Below the pieces are notes generated by a model. That model had not been told where the DNA came from, did no database searches, and worked only from the letters and a program-made list of their open reading frames with translations. From Pyronema omphalodes (lineage: Eukaryota; Ascomycota; Pezizomycetes; Pezizales; Pyronemataceae), in the NCBI GenBank assembly GCA_024516155.1, contig JAJJXM010000033.1, positions 248,001-312,000 of the forward strand: 64,000 nt of DNA, read 5' to 3'. A program made the translations under genes and the position numbers. Shown here piece by piece: positions 1 to 12,484 of this stretch; within the stretch, counting starts at the first letter, position 1; each line of letters starts with the position of its first letter.

Positions 1-1780
1 AGACTTCTGTGAAAGTCGCAGTGCAGTTTAAAAAATCACCGACAGGCTGTGGGCTTTGTGATATGTCTTCTCCGTGGAGGAAATGATAGACAAGGGTATA
101 GGCGCAACGAGGACCGCAGTCATAGTTTTTGGAATCCCAGTCTCGTCCCATTAGTTCGGTTTCGTTGGGTCTTGCATTAGGATTCATCCAGACACTGGGG
201 GCATTTGTCATTACTAGATTCGATAGAAGAGTATGATGCGGATGGAACTTACGTTTTTCCTGCTGCGCTGAATTGATTAGCCCAGGGATGTTTGATTTTG
301 GTACCATTAACCTCGATTACGACTTCCTCTCCATTGGCTGTTCCGGCTTGTCCCTCAACAATAGGATACCAATCACATTTGGCAGTAATATTTATATGGC
401 GATTAGTTTTTACTGACATGACCTTGGCAGTATTGCTCTTGGACTCCCTCGGGACGGCATATTCCTGAAACTATTCACAGAGAAGAATTATTAGACATTG
501 CAAACCCTTACAAGAAAAGCATGATTAGAATCGTACCTTATACATCCATGTATTTGTTCTCCAACCATGAATTAAGTCCGGTTCAACATTGGCAGGTGGT
601 TTACCAATCCATTGCATCTTTCCCTCCGACATGATACCAAAAAGGTTCGCACGGTAGTTCTGCTCAGCTGAATCGGGAAGACAACCTCCTGGCTTTTGTG
701 GCGGGCATGCAATAACATCTAGTTTTGTCACATTTACTAATCCAGGTACAGTGATTATCGCGCCATCACTTTCATGACTATAACATAGTCCCAAGAGTGC
801 AAGAATCACTTGAACGCCCTTGAAACAAAAATTAGTACTGATCTCTTCTACCATCTAGAGAAAAATGAAAGCAAAGACTTACCACTCCGAGAATAACCCA
901 GATTAGCAGCGAGAAAAAATGCTTCTTCTTCCCAGCCCATCGACGTAGAAGTTTCAGGGATGTAGAATAACTTGACATTCCGAGTATCAAGTCTAAGTCG
1001 CTCGCAGAATGTCCGCCATAAGTTGAACTTGCCAAAACCTTCCCAACTGTATCAGCAGTGAATCTAGCTGGCGGTGTCTCATAAATTACTTGCCCTCCAT
1101 CTGAACATATTGGCCATATCCTTCAAGGAAGTCTAAAAGACATACCATCAGTATTTCTCCACTTCAACCGAACGTTAAAAATGGAAGCATACAATAATAT
1201 TCAACGACAATAAAAGCGAAATAGCAATATTCAACGCATTAAACATATACTTCTCTCCTTCATTCAAAATACCGAAATCCTGGTAACCTCTCAGCAACCC
1301 ATACATACCCGCACATATCAAAGCCGTGAATAACAGCCGCCAGAATAACTGTTTCACCAACTGTTTTCCCTGGATACTGGCTCGGTATTTATGTTTCCAA
1401 CGACTATCATCCGGTCTAAACATAGCCGAATGACGTCTAGTATCTCCGGTAAGAGGGGGAGAAAATGCCGGGGTATCAGGAGTCTGTAGTGTCGGTATAA
1501 TAGGGGAAGAATAGATTCGTGAAGGATCCTTCAATAATGACTCTTCATCTCTGTAAAAGCTTTCCCCACCGGAATTATAGGCTGTTGATTCGGACATCCC
1601 AAATTCAGAGTATAATGTCTCGGGACTGGAAAACAAGGGTCGTAAGGGAACTTCATAATCATCTTCTTTGTGTTGGGATGGATCGTTCGTATTTGCGGGT
1701 ATGTAGCTGGACATGTTGTGTCTGTCTGCTCTTTTGGTGGATTCCGAATCAGAAGGACCCATTTTGAGAGAGGAAATCAT
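1..1780 (-). CDS. Fungal-specific multi-spanning membrane protein, 3' end cut by window edge
   Basis: No function is recognised with certainty. The start at 1780 is a real ATG. The first exon (to about 1190) has a Ser/Pro-rich cytosolic N-terminus and then two hydrophobic segments (RLLFTALICAGMYGLL and ALNIAISLLLSLNIIV). Several short introns follow. Coding blocks read near 1035-885 (ASDLDLILGMSSYSTSLKLL, then a membrane segment), 854-533 (a segment ending in LALLGLCYS, then a Cys-containing luminal part), 470-257 and 213-1. The last block contains a DWDSKNYDCGPRC motif and Asn-glycosylation sites. The order of a variable N-terminus, two membrane segments, an 'LDLIL' region, a third membrane segment and a Cys-rich extracellular part is known from a conserved Pezizomycotina family of unknown function, often loosely named polycystin-like. 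The gene runs off the left end, so the C-terminus is missing. Exact joins of the small exons between 1190 and 1035 are unresolved. Confidence 0.7.
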
Positions 1781-3235
1781 GCTGGTTTTAAGATACAGCT
1801 ACCCCGCTCTTGGATTGTTGTATATCTTCATGTGTAGCTTGGTGTTAGTGGTGTGCTACTGTAAATTTTGAGGGCTATGTATGCACCATAACTAAAGTCT
1901 GTTTTTTTTTTCGGTACATGCCCCGATGGATGTCATCCTGAAAACACTTTTGACAAATAACACGCTGAAGCTGGAAATAGGCAGCAACTGTAACATATTT
2001 TTCTTCTGCTGTACAACACAAAAAAAATGACTTTCGTATTTCTTTCAAGTCTTGTGAAATCAGATGTATTCATGCAAAAAAAACTAGGCATCCATTTTTT
2101 TCTTTTATTTTTTTTTTAGTTAGTTAGGCTGTTAGTTAAAATGTAGTTACCTAACCCCTCCCCAAATAGGTGAGTCAGTGAAGTGTCATATCAACCTTGA
2201 AAGGAAAGGTTATCGCCTTAACTAAATACTTGTTCCTACCTTCTGAATTGGGACTAGCTTCGCGGGCTTTTGTACACAGCCCACCCGAAAACTGTTCACT
2301 GTATGTAATTTGCCGACGAATTGATAAAGAGCACAGTCAGCTTCGCATTGAAAGGATACGGTCGATGAGATCTGAATGTCTTGTGAAATTAACCTTTTGA
2401 ATTTTTTGGAGACTTCTTAGATGTATGTAGGGGTTGTAAATTAGACTTCGATATTCTGCCACGTGCATGGAGTTTTGGAATTTAATAATCAACTGTTTAA
2501 GAGTTTCTTTTGATCCATGCGGAACCTCGCTGGAAAGAGGCTCATGCTGGGACGAACGTCTATTTTTCTCTTCGATTATATCTATGGGGTAGACTACAGT
2601 TCTAAGCCTTTTCAGACAAACACGGAGACCATGTGAGGTGTCCATCTCTTGGTATTTTCCTTCTTAGATCTCATGATTGCAACCGCATACGTCACTTCAT
2701 GCAGAATCGGAGATGTATGTAGGCAAGATTTTCTTTTATACTAGATTTGTTCGGTCTTCACCGGAGCTTTGTTTCGGCGCGCCATGCATGTACACAGCCG
2801 GCTTTCGGTAAATTCCAGAATTCCCTTGACAAATCTGTAACCCTCGTCCACAGGGTGTTAGCTGAACTATTTTTGGCATCTCTGTGGAACGCTATCGGGT
2901 CAAGCTATGTAGGGTGGGCGATAAGGTAGGATCGCGTTGTTTTAGCGTCTGTGGGAGGGGAAACTAAGTGCGTTAGGTGTAAATCATCTTGGGGATTCCT
3001 CTAAAAAATCCACAGGGTGGATTTCTCATCATTATTAACAATTTCTTTTCGTAGTCAATTTCTTTCATGAAAACGCCTCGAAATACAGTGATACCTAACA
3101 ACGCCGACCTTTCTATCCAATACCACAATTTTCAGTGTATGTGTGTCTCCAGGCATCGCTGAGCCTTTTTCTATTTGCCAAGGTTTTACCTCAAAAGTTT
3201 CATCTCAAACTTTCGGCTCAAGTTTCAACCTTCGC
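1781..3235. other. Intergenic region, divergent/convergent spacer
   Basis: No supported gene. The 1781-2200 part is AT-rich with T and A runs and would hold the promoter of the membrane protein on the minus strand. Open frames at 2197-2400, 2337-2645 and 2747-2929 have no recognisable domain, no splice partners and unremarkable composition. I treat them as chance frames. Confidence 0.5.
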
Positions 3236-4554
3236 TTACTGACCCCGCTTATCCAAAACTGTCTCGCATGCCTTCAAGGCAGCCACAACGGCTATAAAAA
3301 TAACCGGTGTGATAATATACGCATACGTCAAAGTTCTGGCGACCTTCATCTTGGCTGTTTTCCCCACACCTGCGACTTCCACGAGACTAGATAAGATCAT
3401 AGCAGGCGGACCAATCGGTTGTAACCTTTTGTGAAAAATCAGCCTATCGTTTCTCCTCACTTGGCTTGGTATGGAACGCCTTGGGGAACTTACATCATGG
3501 CCCACCATAGCATGGGATCATCCCCCAGTAAATTCGTCTTCACCGCTAACATGTAGATTGTCGGAATACTGACTAATGCCCAAAATACAAATCTCAAGAG
3601 AAAAATAATTGCCAGTGCTCTCTTAGGGGGGTTTGCACTCTTTTTCGTGGTGAGGGAATCGGAAAGCTTGGTTCCGACGACGAACATTTGTAGCGCAGTG
3701 AAAAGCTCTCCGATATTTTTGAGCGATGATGTGAACCATGCATTTAACCATCCTCCCTGTTGAGTCGGTGCAAAAAGTGCCTTTTGGAGCGGCGGGGTAA
3801 GTCCAACGATAATGCTGATAATGGCACCACAGAGTGTAGGGTTCAGGAGAGAACCGATGTAGGAAAGTACCGATTGAACTGAGTTGGGGAGGCGATGGAA
3901 TTGATTTTCTGCTGATGATTCCAAAGAGGACATTCGATTCGTAATTGGTTTTGGTAGCAAGGAAGTATTTTCATCTGCTTCTTCCTCCCCTTGGTCATCA
4001 TCATCATCCTCGTCTTCATCATCTCCGTCCAACTCCCGATCTTTCTCAACATCAAGCAACTTTGGTCCAATGGCAAATGTTGCTGCATTGCTGACCATGC
4101 TATTAAGCAAAAAATAACTCTGTGCCCTCTCCACAGCTTCCTCAACATCACCCCCAGCAATACTTCCCAAAATCCCAGTGGCTGTAAGACTCTTAGTCAA
4201 TAGCAATGGTAAACTGGTAGAGTTATTAAAGGTGCAAGCTGCCGCTACCCAACTCGGTAATCCAAGGGTCTTCTCCGCGGTTTTTCCAAGCGCCAAGCTA
4301 ACGGTATGATAAACCAAAGACCAAACAAAAATCGGGATATAGTTGGTGATATTCTCTCGATCGATTTGTTTTCCAACATTGGTGATTAGAAGGGCCGGAA
4401 GAAACATTTTAACGCAGAGCTGGGAAACATCTTTTGCGGTGCCAGAGTTGATGATACCGTATCGTGCCGCGAAAACACCGTAACCGAGCGTGAGAAGAAC
4501 CGAAAGAGCTGCCTGGAAGGCACCAAGAGAGGATGCGGCGATAGCGGAGGACAT
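3236..4554 (-). CDS. Auxin efflux carrier (AEC/PIN-like) family transporter
   Basis: Predicted bile/auxin-type membrane carrier of the AEC family, related to yeast ECM3-like proteins. Fungal members sit in the ER or vacuolar membranes and their substrates are mostly unknown. The start at 4554 is an ATG. Exon 1 (4554-3494) encodes an N-terminal five-helix bundle (TLGYGVFAARYGIIN, then KMFLPALLITNVGK, typical of AEC proteins). An acidic cytosolic loop follows (DGDDEDEDDDDDQGEEE, about residues 175-195), and then the second helical bundle. The donor is GTAAGT at 3493 and the acceptor AG is at 3427-3426. Exon 2 (3425-3236) resumes in frame with LQPIGPPAM, the conserved Pro-Pro motif of the C-terminal bundle. 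Total length is 416 residues, normal for fungal AEC proteins. The gene stands alone between two long spacers. Confidence 0.9.
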
Positions 4555-6536
4555 CTCTATCGGTAGTCTTGCAGTCCTGTGGTCCTGTGGTGTCCGACGG
4601 AAACAATGCCTATAGAAAAATCGTAGGAAAGCCGAACCGAATTAAGTCAAGTGAAAGTATGTCTGTATGTAGTTTCCCACCCGGTGAAAAGCACTAATTC
4701 AATTCAATCGCAATTCATTTTCTGATTATTCACGATACCTTTGTTGTCTTTAAGTGATTTTCCAGGAGCACGCGAGAACTTCCCAGTACAAGGTAGCTAC
4801 GTCATTGATCGTCACTGCAAGGAAGTTTAGTTCCCGGTTCATGGGAAAACCCCAACATAAAACGCGGCACAGATTCATATAAACTTGGTCTTGTGCCTGT
4901 CTTTGTAGGTATCTTCAATTAAACCCAAGACTTTCTTTAAAACTTAATCAAGGCCTCAGATGAACCAAATAAGTGCGTCGAGGTTGAAACCATGGCGGAA
5001 CATGAGTCCGATCGCGTTCTGACGTGTACCTAACGCGTCTAGACCCTAGATAAGTCGATCACATCACTAGAACGCGACATTGGCACGGTCTGCAAGGAAT
5101 CTATGACTGATGATCTGACGTGCAGAATTGCAGAGAGTTGAAGACGAACCATGGGGAACGAACCATTAGAAACCATGGGGGACTGGTTACTGGGTAAGCC
5201 TGGCAAGGTGTAGAGTCATACTCTATCTGACATGCCTTGCAGAACCATTGTGACGGAACCAATCATGGTGTAGGATACTGGATACTCTATCTGGATTACA
5301 AAAATGCGAAGAACTATCGGGCGTGTCGTCTTTCTGAATCTGTACCTGCATATAATCATGCCGTAGGAATCGGTACATACCATAAAAACCAGTCTAGCTA
5401 GTTCTACATATCAGCTAACAGACTCGTCTGACATACATACGCATTACCATTTTTCCGACACGATCCCCATGGACTGATGTGATAATCTCCCTATGATGAG
5501 CAATAGGAAATAATCCATATTGAGAGCATAGATAGCCTCAACCTATATGACTAGGCCTCGGTATTTCTTATCTATACATCGAGATTGTCACCGTTTTGTC
5601 CCGTGACGGGTGGTATCTGCGATGGTTCATCGTAATGAAGAATTGAAATTGCAGTATATATGCATAGACGGCTAAAATAATTTCACAGTTCATATATCTA
5701 TGTAAACACGGTAGACACCGTGAGGTTCGTCCTCTGGGTCTCTGGTCGTCGGTAGGAGCAGGAATCCCAAGATTCGCTGTAGCTAGCTATCTCTTACCCC
5801 ATACTTCTCAGTGTCCAAACTTAGCTATGCAATTCCAGAAAGCCTCTTTTCCTCAAGGGGGAACAGAAATCTTAGAAATCTTCGAAATTAAAACAAGCAA
5901 AAATTACCAAATCTAAAGGAATCTTGTAACAACAGACGCGAAAAAACAAGCTTGCTTGTATATCATCTAGATTACATTATCACGACTCAAAATGTGGGCA
6001 TGGAATTCTAATATGACATAATTCATGTATAGATAGTTAATCTAATCTTGGCACTATATTATACCAACGCGAGGGTGATGGTGGATTTGTTTTTAAGGGC
6101 ATTGACCGGATTTTGTGATTGAAGCCTGAATTCATTATTTGACGATATATTTGAGAAATGGTTTCGATGTTAATAGTCAGTCTTGGTCTCAATGGGTATA
6201 TATAGAGAGAGATTCAGAAGGCTGTGAGGTTAATAGCACTGCATTAAAAGTCGGCTATGCTATCCATTGAGAAGCATATCGATTGAAATCTGAACCATTA
6301 CACTGATAGCGTATGGTTTTGGGTAGATTTACTAGCTATCTGGGAAATGTATAAGTCATTGGGATAGCTGGGGCTGTATAAAGGGAGGGACAGGGATCAT
6401 GATGAATCACTCTATTAAAACCAATCGAGTGACTTTTTGTCATTTCCAGGCACCCAATCATACACGAAATATAAATTTGAAGGCAGTACTACATTCAGTT
6501 TCATACACACATATCATCTCCTTCAGATCATTCTTC
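4555..6536. other. Intergenic region with degenerate short repeats
   Basis: No gene is supported. The 4555-4950 part is the promoter side of the AEC transporter. Between about 5140 and 5290 there are degenerate direct repeats containing 'accatgggg' and 'atactctatctg' words, possibly remains of a small element. The rest is AT-rich with TATA/CTAGCTA-like words and no open frame of interest. Confidence 0.45.
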
Positions 6537-8199
6537 CTAAATCCAAGCCTGAACCCATCTCTTCGGCTTCTTCTTATAAACCTCCGGCAACGGAAGCTCC
6601 TCAGGGTGCGGATGTCTCCCACCCTTCTCCGTAAACAAAAGCGCCGCAGTATCATGAGCCTTAATTTCAAACTGATACTTCTTCTTGAAAACCCCCAATT
6701 TTTTATGAGTCCACATATCTCTAACCTCATAAGGCTTCTTAGGATCAAGACCCGGGATCTCGGAGAATACCGCAGCCTTGGTAACAGTTTCGTTCAGTGT
6801 GTTTAGGATAAACGCATGGATACCACGCTTAGATGATCCGGAGTAAAACTCGGCTGGGTGAGTCTGGTTCCAGGTCCAGTCCGGGTTTATTCCCCATTTA
6901 TAGGGAAGTGCTGGAGCCCCATAGACATCGTCTTGGTTGAAGGCTAGGATCTCCCAGTTTTTGAGGATTTCTACATCGGCGGGAGTTATCTTGTCGAGCT
7001 GTTGTTCGAAGTTAGTAGGCGGTAATACAGTGGGAATTAGAGGTCATACAGGAGTTCCAATGAGAAGAGGAGATTTCAAAGCAGCCCAAAGACCGAAATG
7101 AGAACGGGTTTCCTCAATGGTAAGGTTTCCGTTACCAACCTCCAACATATCCAAATCGTTATGACCCCAGAAGCCATTGTACTGAAGATGGAAGATGCCG
7201 TGGTTTAAAATAGGCACTATTTTGCCGTCAGTCCATGCGTGATTTCCAAAAAATTTATAAATAACACTTGGTACTTACTGAATCCCCAAAGCCAAGAAAT
7301 AGGTCTACCATCCCACTGCGGCGCAATATCACCCCACATTCTCCAACTCTGCCCCGTATTATTCCCCCAACGTTCCACATGAGACTGACCCCAATTACAC
7401 AACGAATACAAAATCGAGCTTCCCATATCCCGTCTCTCCAACGCATCTCTCATACGATTATACCTCTCCGCCGTAGCACTAGTCTCCCAATCATAACCCT
7501 CCGGCGCCGGTGTACCACCAACCTGATTCTCATGGTCCCCATACCAATACTCCGGGTAGTACTGGTATTTATCCTTCCAACTATCTGGAACATTACAGTT
7601 ATCATATTTCAAATAATCAACCCCCCATTCCTCCCATGTCTCAGCATCGATATCTTCATACCCCAAAGAACCAGGGTAGCCAGCACACGTAAGAGATCCA
7701 GCATCGGAGTAGATTCCAAGCTTAAGTCCAAGAGCATGGATCTTTTTGGCGGTTCCGGAGATACCTTCGGGGAATCGCTCAGGATCGGGGATGATTCGTT
7801 GGGTTTTGTTATCCCGCTCATGGAGCGACCAGCAGTCGTCGATGTTGACGTACTTTGGAAGGGTTGTTAGTAGGTGGGATACTGGGTATGGGGATCCTGG
7901 GCGTGGGCGTGGGTTACCTCGTATCCGGCATCTTTGAGTCCTAGGTCAATCATCTTCTGAGCTGCGATAAGGAATTTGTCTTCATGGATATCGCAACGGA
8001 ATGCCTATTATATCATATCATATCATTAATTATCAGTCACAGGCCGGCATCAGAAGTATCATCGGGGAATAACGGAATAACAAACATTCCAAGAGTTGAA
8101 ACCCAGCGCAGGAAGTTTTCCGGTCTTTCCATCCTTTGAAACAAGTGCGTTTGATGAAGCTGCTAAAAGAGCTGTTATCAGTATTTGGAATTTAGCCAT
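6537..8199 (-). CDS. Secreted alpha-galactosidase, GH27
   Basis: Hydrolyses terminal alpha-1,6-galactosides (melibiose, raffinose, galactomannan side chains) outside the cell. The start at 8199 opens a signal peptide ([18 protein letters not shown]). I read five exons: 8199-8086, 8004-7918, 7852-7279, 7216-7050 and 6998-6537. All joins keep frame and give 467 residues, about the usual GH27 size. Family motifs appear in order: [12 protein letters not shown] at the barrel start, [17 protein letters not shown] with the nucleophile Asp, SWRMWGDI with the region of the acid/base Asp, [17 protein letters not shown], and [14 protein letters not shown] beta-sandwich C-terminal domain ends in VQAWI. 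No transporter or other glycosidase is adjacent, so it is not part of a sugar cluster here. Confidence 0.95.
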
Positions 8200-9749
8200 G
8201 CCTGCTGGTTGAATTCTCAGGGTTGATTTTCTTCAGTTCTGGAGGAGTTTATGCTGTTTTATATTCCGCCATCCTTAAAAAAAAATCGTTTATAACCCCC
8301 CCTCCCCCCCTCGCTATTTCGGAGGAACTTCGGTGGTGATAATCACCTATATTTTCCCATCCAAGGAGGTAGGAATTAATCAGCCCATGTCAACTCTTGG
8401 ATAACGGCTGTTTCTCCGTCTTTGATAACTACAGCACTGCCGAAAATGCGGGGAATGTTGTCGATTGTTCGGCTAATTAAGGTTACGGATAATTATGGGT
8501 GATCATCGATCGGGGTTAATATATTGCGAGCGATGGTGTATAAGGATATTCAGAACGGCAGTGGGACACATATAAAGTAACTTTGGTATGCAGGTACAGC
8601 AATAAAAAAGGAAGCTGATGTTTGTAACACGGAGGGAGAACTCCGGCGTTGTCGTTGGGGCTTGGAAGTCTTTCGATTTGCATGGTTGATATTGATACCT
8701 ATTCGTCTGCCTAAATATCATTGAGATCTCGCGGTTGTTATGTAATTCCGTAACCGGCTTGTATTTCTCCCTGGTTAAATCATCGAGAAATGGCTATTAG
8801 TATATAGAATAGACACCTTTCATACACCGAAAATATGACGATCTTATTCCGTATGGCCTTTTTAGGCCTCGGCCATGACATGATCCAATAAATAAATAAA
8901 CAAAACAAGCAAACCTGCACAGCTGCACAGCTGCACCCTACCCACGCCAAGCAATACTTCCGGACCGAGCACCCGAATCCACCAAGGTCTAATCAACACT
9001 CCAAAATATAGCATAGCCTCAACTCCTACCTAGTTACCTATAACCTACCCGCTATCCACAACTCCATAAACCATTCCCCATTATACCCCAACCCTCATAA
9101 CATCACCACCACAGCTTATTCTTCTCTCCGAGACTCTGACTCTGGATATATAATAATTCCTCCCCCCTCCCCCCGGTTCTTTAGGAATAGTTATGAATGT
9201 GTATTGCTTTCTCATATGTAATCTGATTCTGTCATTAATCATTACTATTTCACGCTCCTACTTTTTGAACGATACATTAAGAACTAGGAACTAAGAACTA
9301 GGAACTAAGAATCAAGAATATTTAACATTACACAATCTACCTCTTTACTTCGAACACAGCTTCCCATTTACCTTACTCATACATACAGGGGGGAGGGGTT
9401 GTTTACTATTGAGATGAGATAAGATAGGATCGGATGGTATAATATAAGATAATACTATTATATGTATATTTATTTGTGCTTCTAGAACTTTGGAACATAG
9501 AAAACTGAAGCATTTCATGTGAATATTTGATGTCAAAACAGTAGAATTTACTTTATATATATCCGTCATGAAGTGTATAAACAAAACTTTATTCCATTAT
9601 AGTGTCGTATCATAAAATTCGTAACCAAAACCCCTTCCAAAATTCCCCGTGGAATATCCTCTTCATCCCCATATTCACTGTTCTTTCCAACCTCCAATAT
9701 CCTCCCTTCTGTTTCCGCAAACCCCTCCATCCCCAGAATCCAAACCCCT
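8200..9749. other. Intergenic region
   Basis: No gene is supported. The 8200-8480 part is the alpha-galactosidase promoter and contains C/T-rich runs. A duplicated phrase 'aactaggaactaagaa' lies near 9283-9312. The 9345-9584 and 9566-9952 frames are low-complexity and are not called. Confidence 0.45.
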
Positions 9750-11022
9750 CTAATCCCTCTCCCTCTCCCTCTCCCTCCCCCTCCCCCCACCCCCAACCGA
9801 CCCTGCCCTCTTCTCACCCCCCAAACTCCTCCCCCTCCTCTTCTCCACAACCTTCTCCACAACCTCCCTAACCATATCCCCCACCTCTTCCCGTTCCTCC
9901 TGTAACTGTTTTTCCATCCTTTCATCCTCACTTTTCCCGACCGACGTTCCATGGATCCAATCCAGCACTCCCCAAACCCCGTAATTCCCTACTTTCTCCT
10001 GATCCAGCTCCTGATCCTGTCCTGTAACCTTACTTCTAACCCTCCCCGCCACGCCAGCAACACGATCCATAACCCCCCTCTTCCTCCCCGAAGACCCAGC
10101 CCCATAACACCCCGCATAATGCGCATCAACCCGTCTCGTCGCCCCTCCTAACACAGAATACCGAAACACCGAATACCCCGAGTAACTCACGACTTCTTCT
10201 ATAGATATCAATGCAAGGAAGATGAAGTATGTTAAGAGATGGAAATGGAAGATGCTAGCGGGAAGATATAAGGGAAGGGTACGGGTTAGAAGGTGGCAGA
10301 TTGGGTGGTCGCTGTGCGCGGAGAAACTGCTGGGTGCTGGGTGCTGGTGGGACCAGGTTTGGTGGAGGGGGAGGAGGTGCCGGTGCAGGAGGAAACGGTG
10401 GAGGTAGTAGGTGAGAAGCTAGAGGGGGTTAGCGGGGGTTGATGGGGGGTGGAATTGGAAGGGTTGGTGATTGGGTAATAAAACGGGGGGAGCTAGGACA
10501 CGAGTAATTAGGGCATAAACATACCTCCCTCACCACCACCCCCCGTGCAACATCCCACAATATCTCCCCCGGCAACGGAAGCCTACTCGAAATCCTCAGT
10601 AAACCCCTCCCCTTCCAACCCCTCATAACCACCCACTCCAACCCCCCCTGCACCGCAACCCCCAGCAATAAATTCCCCGTCGCCCACATCACCATCTTCA
10701 TTTTCTCCCTCAGTGTATTCCATCCCTTCCCCTTCTTCCCCGTCATCAACCCCTCCCTCCCCTGAAATTTTATCCCCCCCGCCAACGACGGTACCAGCGA
10801 ATCAAACAACAAAAACACAAAAGCAGGTCCCCAGAAAAATAATAACCGGATCACTAAACTTCCAATCACCTCGATCTTTAATGCGGAATGAGAAAATAGT
10901 AGGGTGGACCAGGTGATGTAGAAAAATAATAGGTTCAACGAGGTCGACCAGGATGTGTAGGAACTGTAGCCCCCCGTGAATATGAATGGGAGTGCGGAGA
11001 GGGAGAGGAGCGTGTTGAGCAT
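9750..11022 (-). CDS. Sterol desaturase / fatty acid hydroxylase superfamily membrane protein
   Basis: Likely ER-membrane di-iron oxygenase acting on a lipid; the substrate is unknown. Exon 1 (11022-10525, 166 codons) encodes several membrane helices. The donor is GTATGT at 10524 and the acceptor AG is at 10420-10419. Exon 2 (10418-9750) begins in frame with LLTYYLHRFLLH, the first His box (HRFLLH). The second box HQTWSHQH and a helix pair (LLTYFIFLALISIEEVVSYSGYS) follow. The C-terminal signature is split: DAHYAGC, then about 35 variable residues, then GNYGVWGVLDWIHGTS. The protein is 388 residues long. An Arg/Gly/Glu tail (ending RERERERD) is encoded by a CCCTCT-type repeat at 9751-9800. 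An upstream in-frame extension beyond 11022 is possible but lacks conserved sequence. The third His cluster is unusually poor in His, so catalytic competence is not certain. Confidence 0.85.
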
Positions 11023-11817
11023 TGTGCTGGCTGTGGTGATGGGGTTGCGGTGATTGGGCCTGCGTGCAAGAGCTTTGATGGTGAGCCCAGCGAACTGTCG
11101 TGAGCCTAGCGATAGTGAGCCTGGTAAGCAGTGGTAAACCCAGCGAACTGTGGTAAGCAGTAATGGTGATCCTGGCAATCAATGTTAACCAATGTTAACC
11201 AACAACGACGATAATCCGAAGAAAGAATCAGAATCAGAATCAAAAGCAACACAAAAAGCAACACACAAAAAAAAATAGCAAACCCGAGGAACCCCCGGGA
11301 AACCATGTACATATAGGAACCTACAAACCCCCATGCAGGGACAGCGAAACGCGAGACAGCGAAACAACGATGCCATATTCTGCGGGATGCGCTTTCAAAA
11401 TCAAAGGTGTCATGACGTCATTGGATCGTCAATAGCCAATTGAAACCAGAGATTTAAGATGCCGCGGGGTATACATGTATGTACATGCGTTGGAACTTCT
11501 ATGTATGTATGTACATATCACTACATAACTCCTACAAATCACTTTACCTACATGTACCTATACTTCACAGCACCTTGGCACCTTACGTAGCAGAGATTAT
11601 ATCGACAAAGAAATCTCGTCGTAGTGAAGATTCAAGAAGTTATAAAAACCACGGCAAGAAAATACTTTCCGGCCAGGGTATGTACATATGTATGAAAAAC
11701 GTAAAAAAAGACAAAAACAAAAAAAAAAAAAATCAGTTAAAAAGAAAAATCAGGTAAAAAGAAAATAAAAATAAAAATGAGTTGAAAAGAAAATATGGAG
11801 ACCGCGAAGAAAAAATA
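11023..11817. other. Intergenic region upstream of the sterol desaturase-like gene
   Basis: Contains short degenerate repeats around 11090-11190 ('gtgagcctggtaagcagtgg'-like) and an A-rich stretch at 11700-11815. No gene is supported. The 11479-11757 frame is A-rich low complexity. Confidence 0.4.
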
Positions 11818-11905
11818 TTCCGTTACGGGGAATTGAACCCCGGTCTGGCCGGTTTATAATGCTCTGAATGAGAGCGGCCGATGCTAGCCACTACACCATA
11901 ACGGA
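11818..11905 (-). tRNA. tRNA-Glu (CUC) with a short intron
   Basis: Read on the minus strand, the 7-bp acceptor stem TCCGTTA pairs with TAACGGA. The D-arm region contains GTGTAGTGGCTA (box A) and the T-arm is CGGGG-TTCAATT-CCCCG (box B). The anticodon stem GGCCG/CGGCC encloses CTCTCA, giving anticodon CUC. It is followed by an extra stretch of about 16 nt (TTCAGAGCATTATAAAC region) at the canonical position after nucleotide 37, which is read as a tRNA intron. Position 11818 supplies the discriminator A. The minus-strand bases downstream (+ strand just below 11818) are A/T-rich but include no clear T4 run adjacent to the gene. Confidence 0.93.
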
Positions 11906-12484
11906 TCATATCCTAGCTGTTACAGTAGTCAATATCAGCTATTTATTTTTTAATATCGCATTTGCTCTTATGGGGTGTTATGGGTAGCATAGGGTACCAT
12001 GGTATGTTGTGATATGTTATGCTTTATTCTCGAGCTTTGTTCTGATACTCCCCAGAAGCAAAACAATGATGATATATCCCGATGCATCCCCCGTCGATGC
12101 ATTAATGCATCATTATCAACAACCACTGACCACCGACCATCAACCATCGAATAGCGGCCAGATAACAGATGACAGAGGACATACAACCCAACAGCGACAT
12201 AACACCACTCATAACCATAAAATCTCCAAGATTTCAATTTCGATTTCGTTTTTCTTTTTTCAAACCGGAATGACTAACGAACAAACAAAAAATCACATAG
12301 CAGTTTCAATTAACAAAGTTTAATGGAGATAATATACATCCTCTATAACTTTCTTTCTCCCTCTTATCTCCTCGTTTCTCCCCATTTCTTCATTCCTCTT
12401 ATCCCCCCCCCCCCCCCCCCCTTCTCTCTCATACTTCATCCCAACATCCCAAACAAACCCCCTTACTCTAAACCCCCCGACCCC
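11906..12484. other. Intergenic spacer with a 19-C homopolymer
   Basis: AT-rich spacer between the tRNA and the 3' end of verprolin. A C homopolymer of about 19 runs from 12403 to 12421 in the likely 3' untranslated region of verprolin (G run in the transcript). No gene is supported. Confidence 0.5.
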
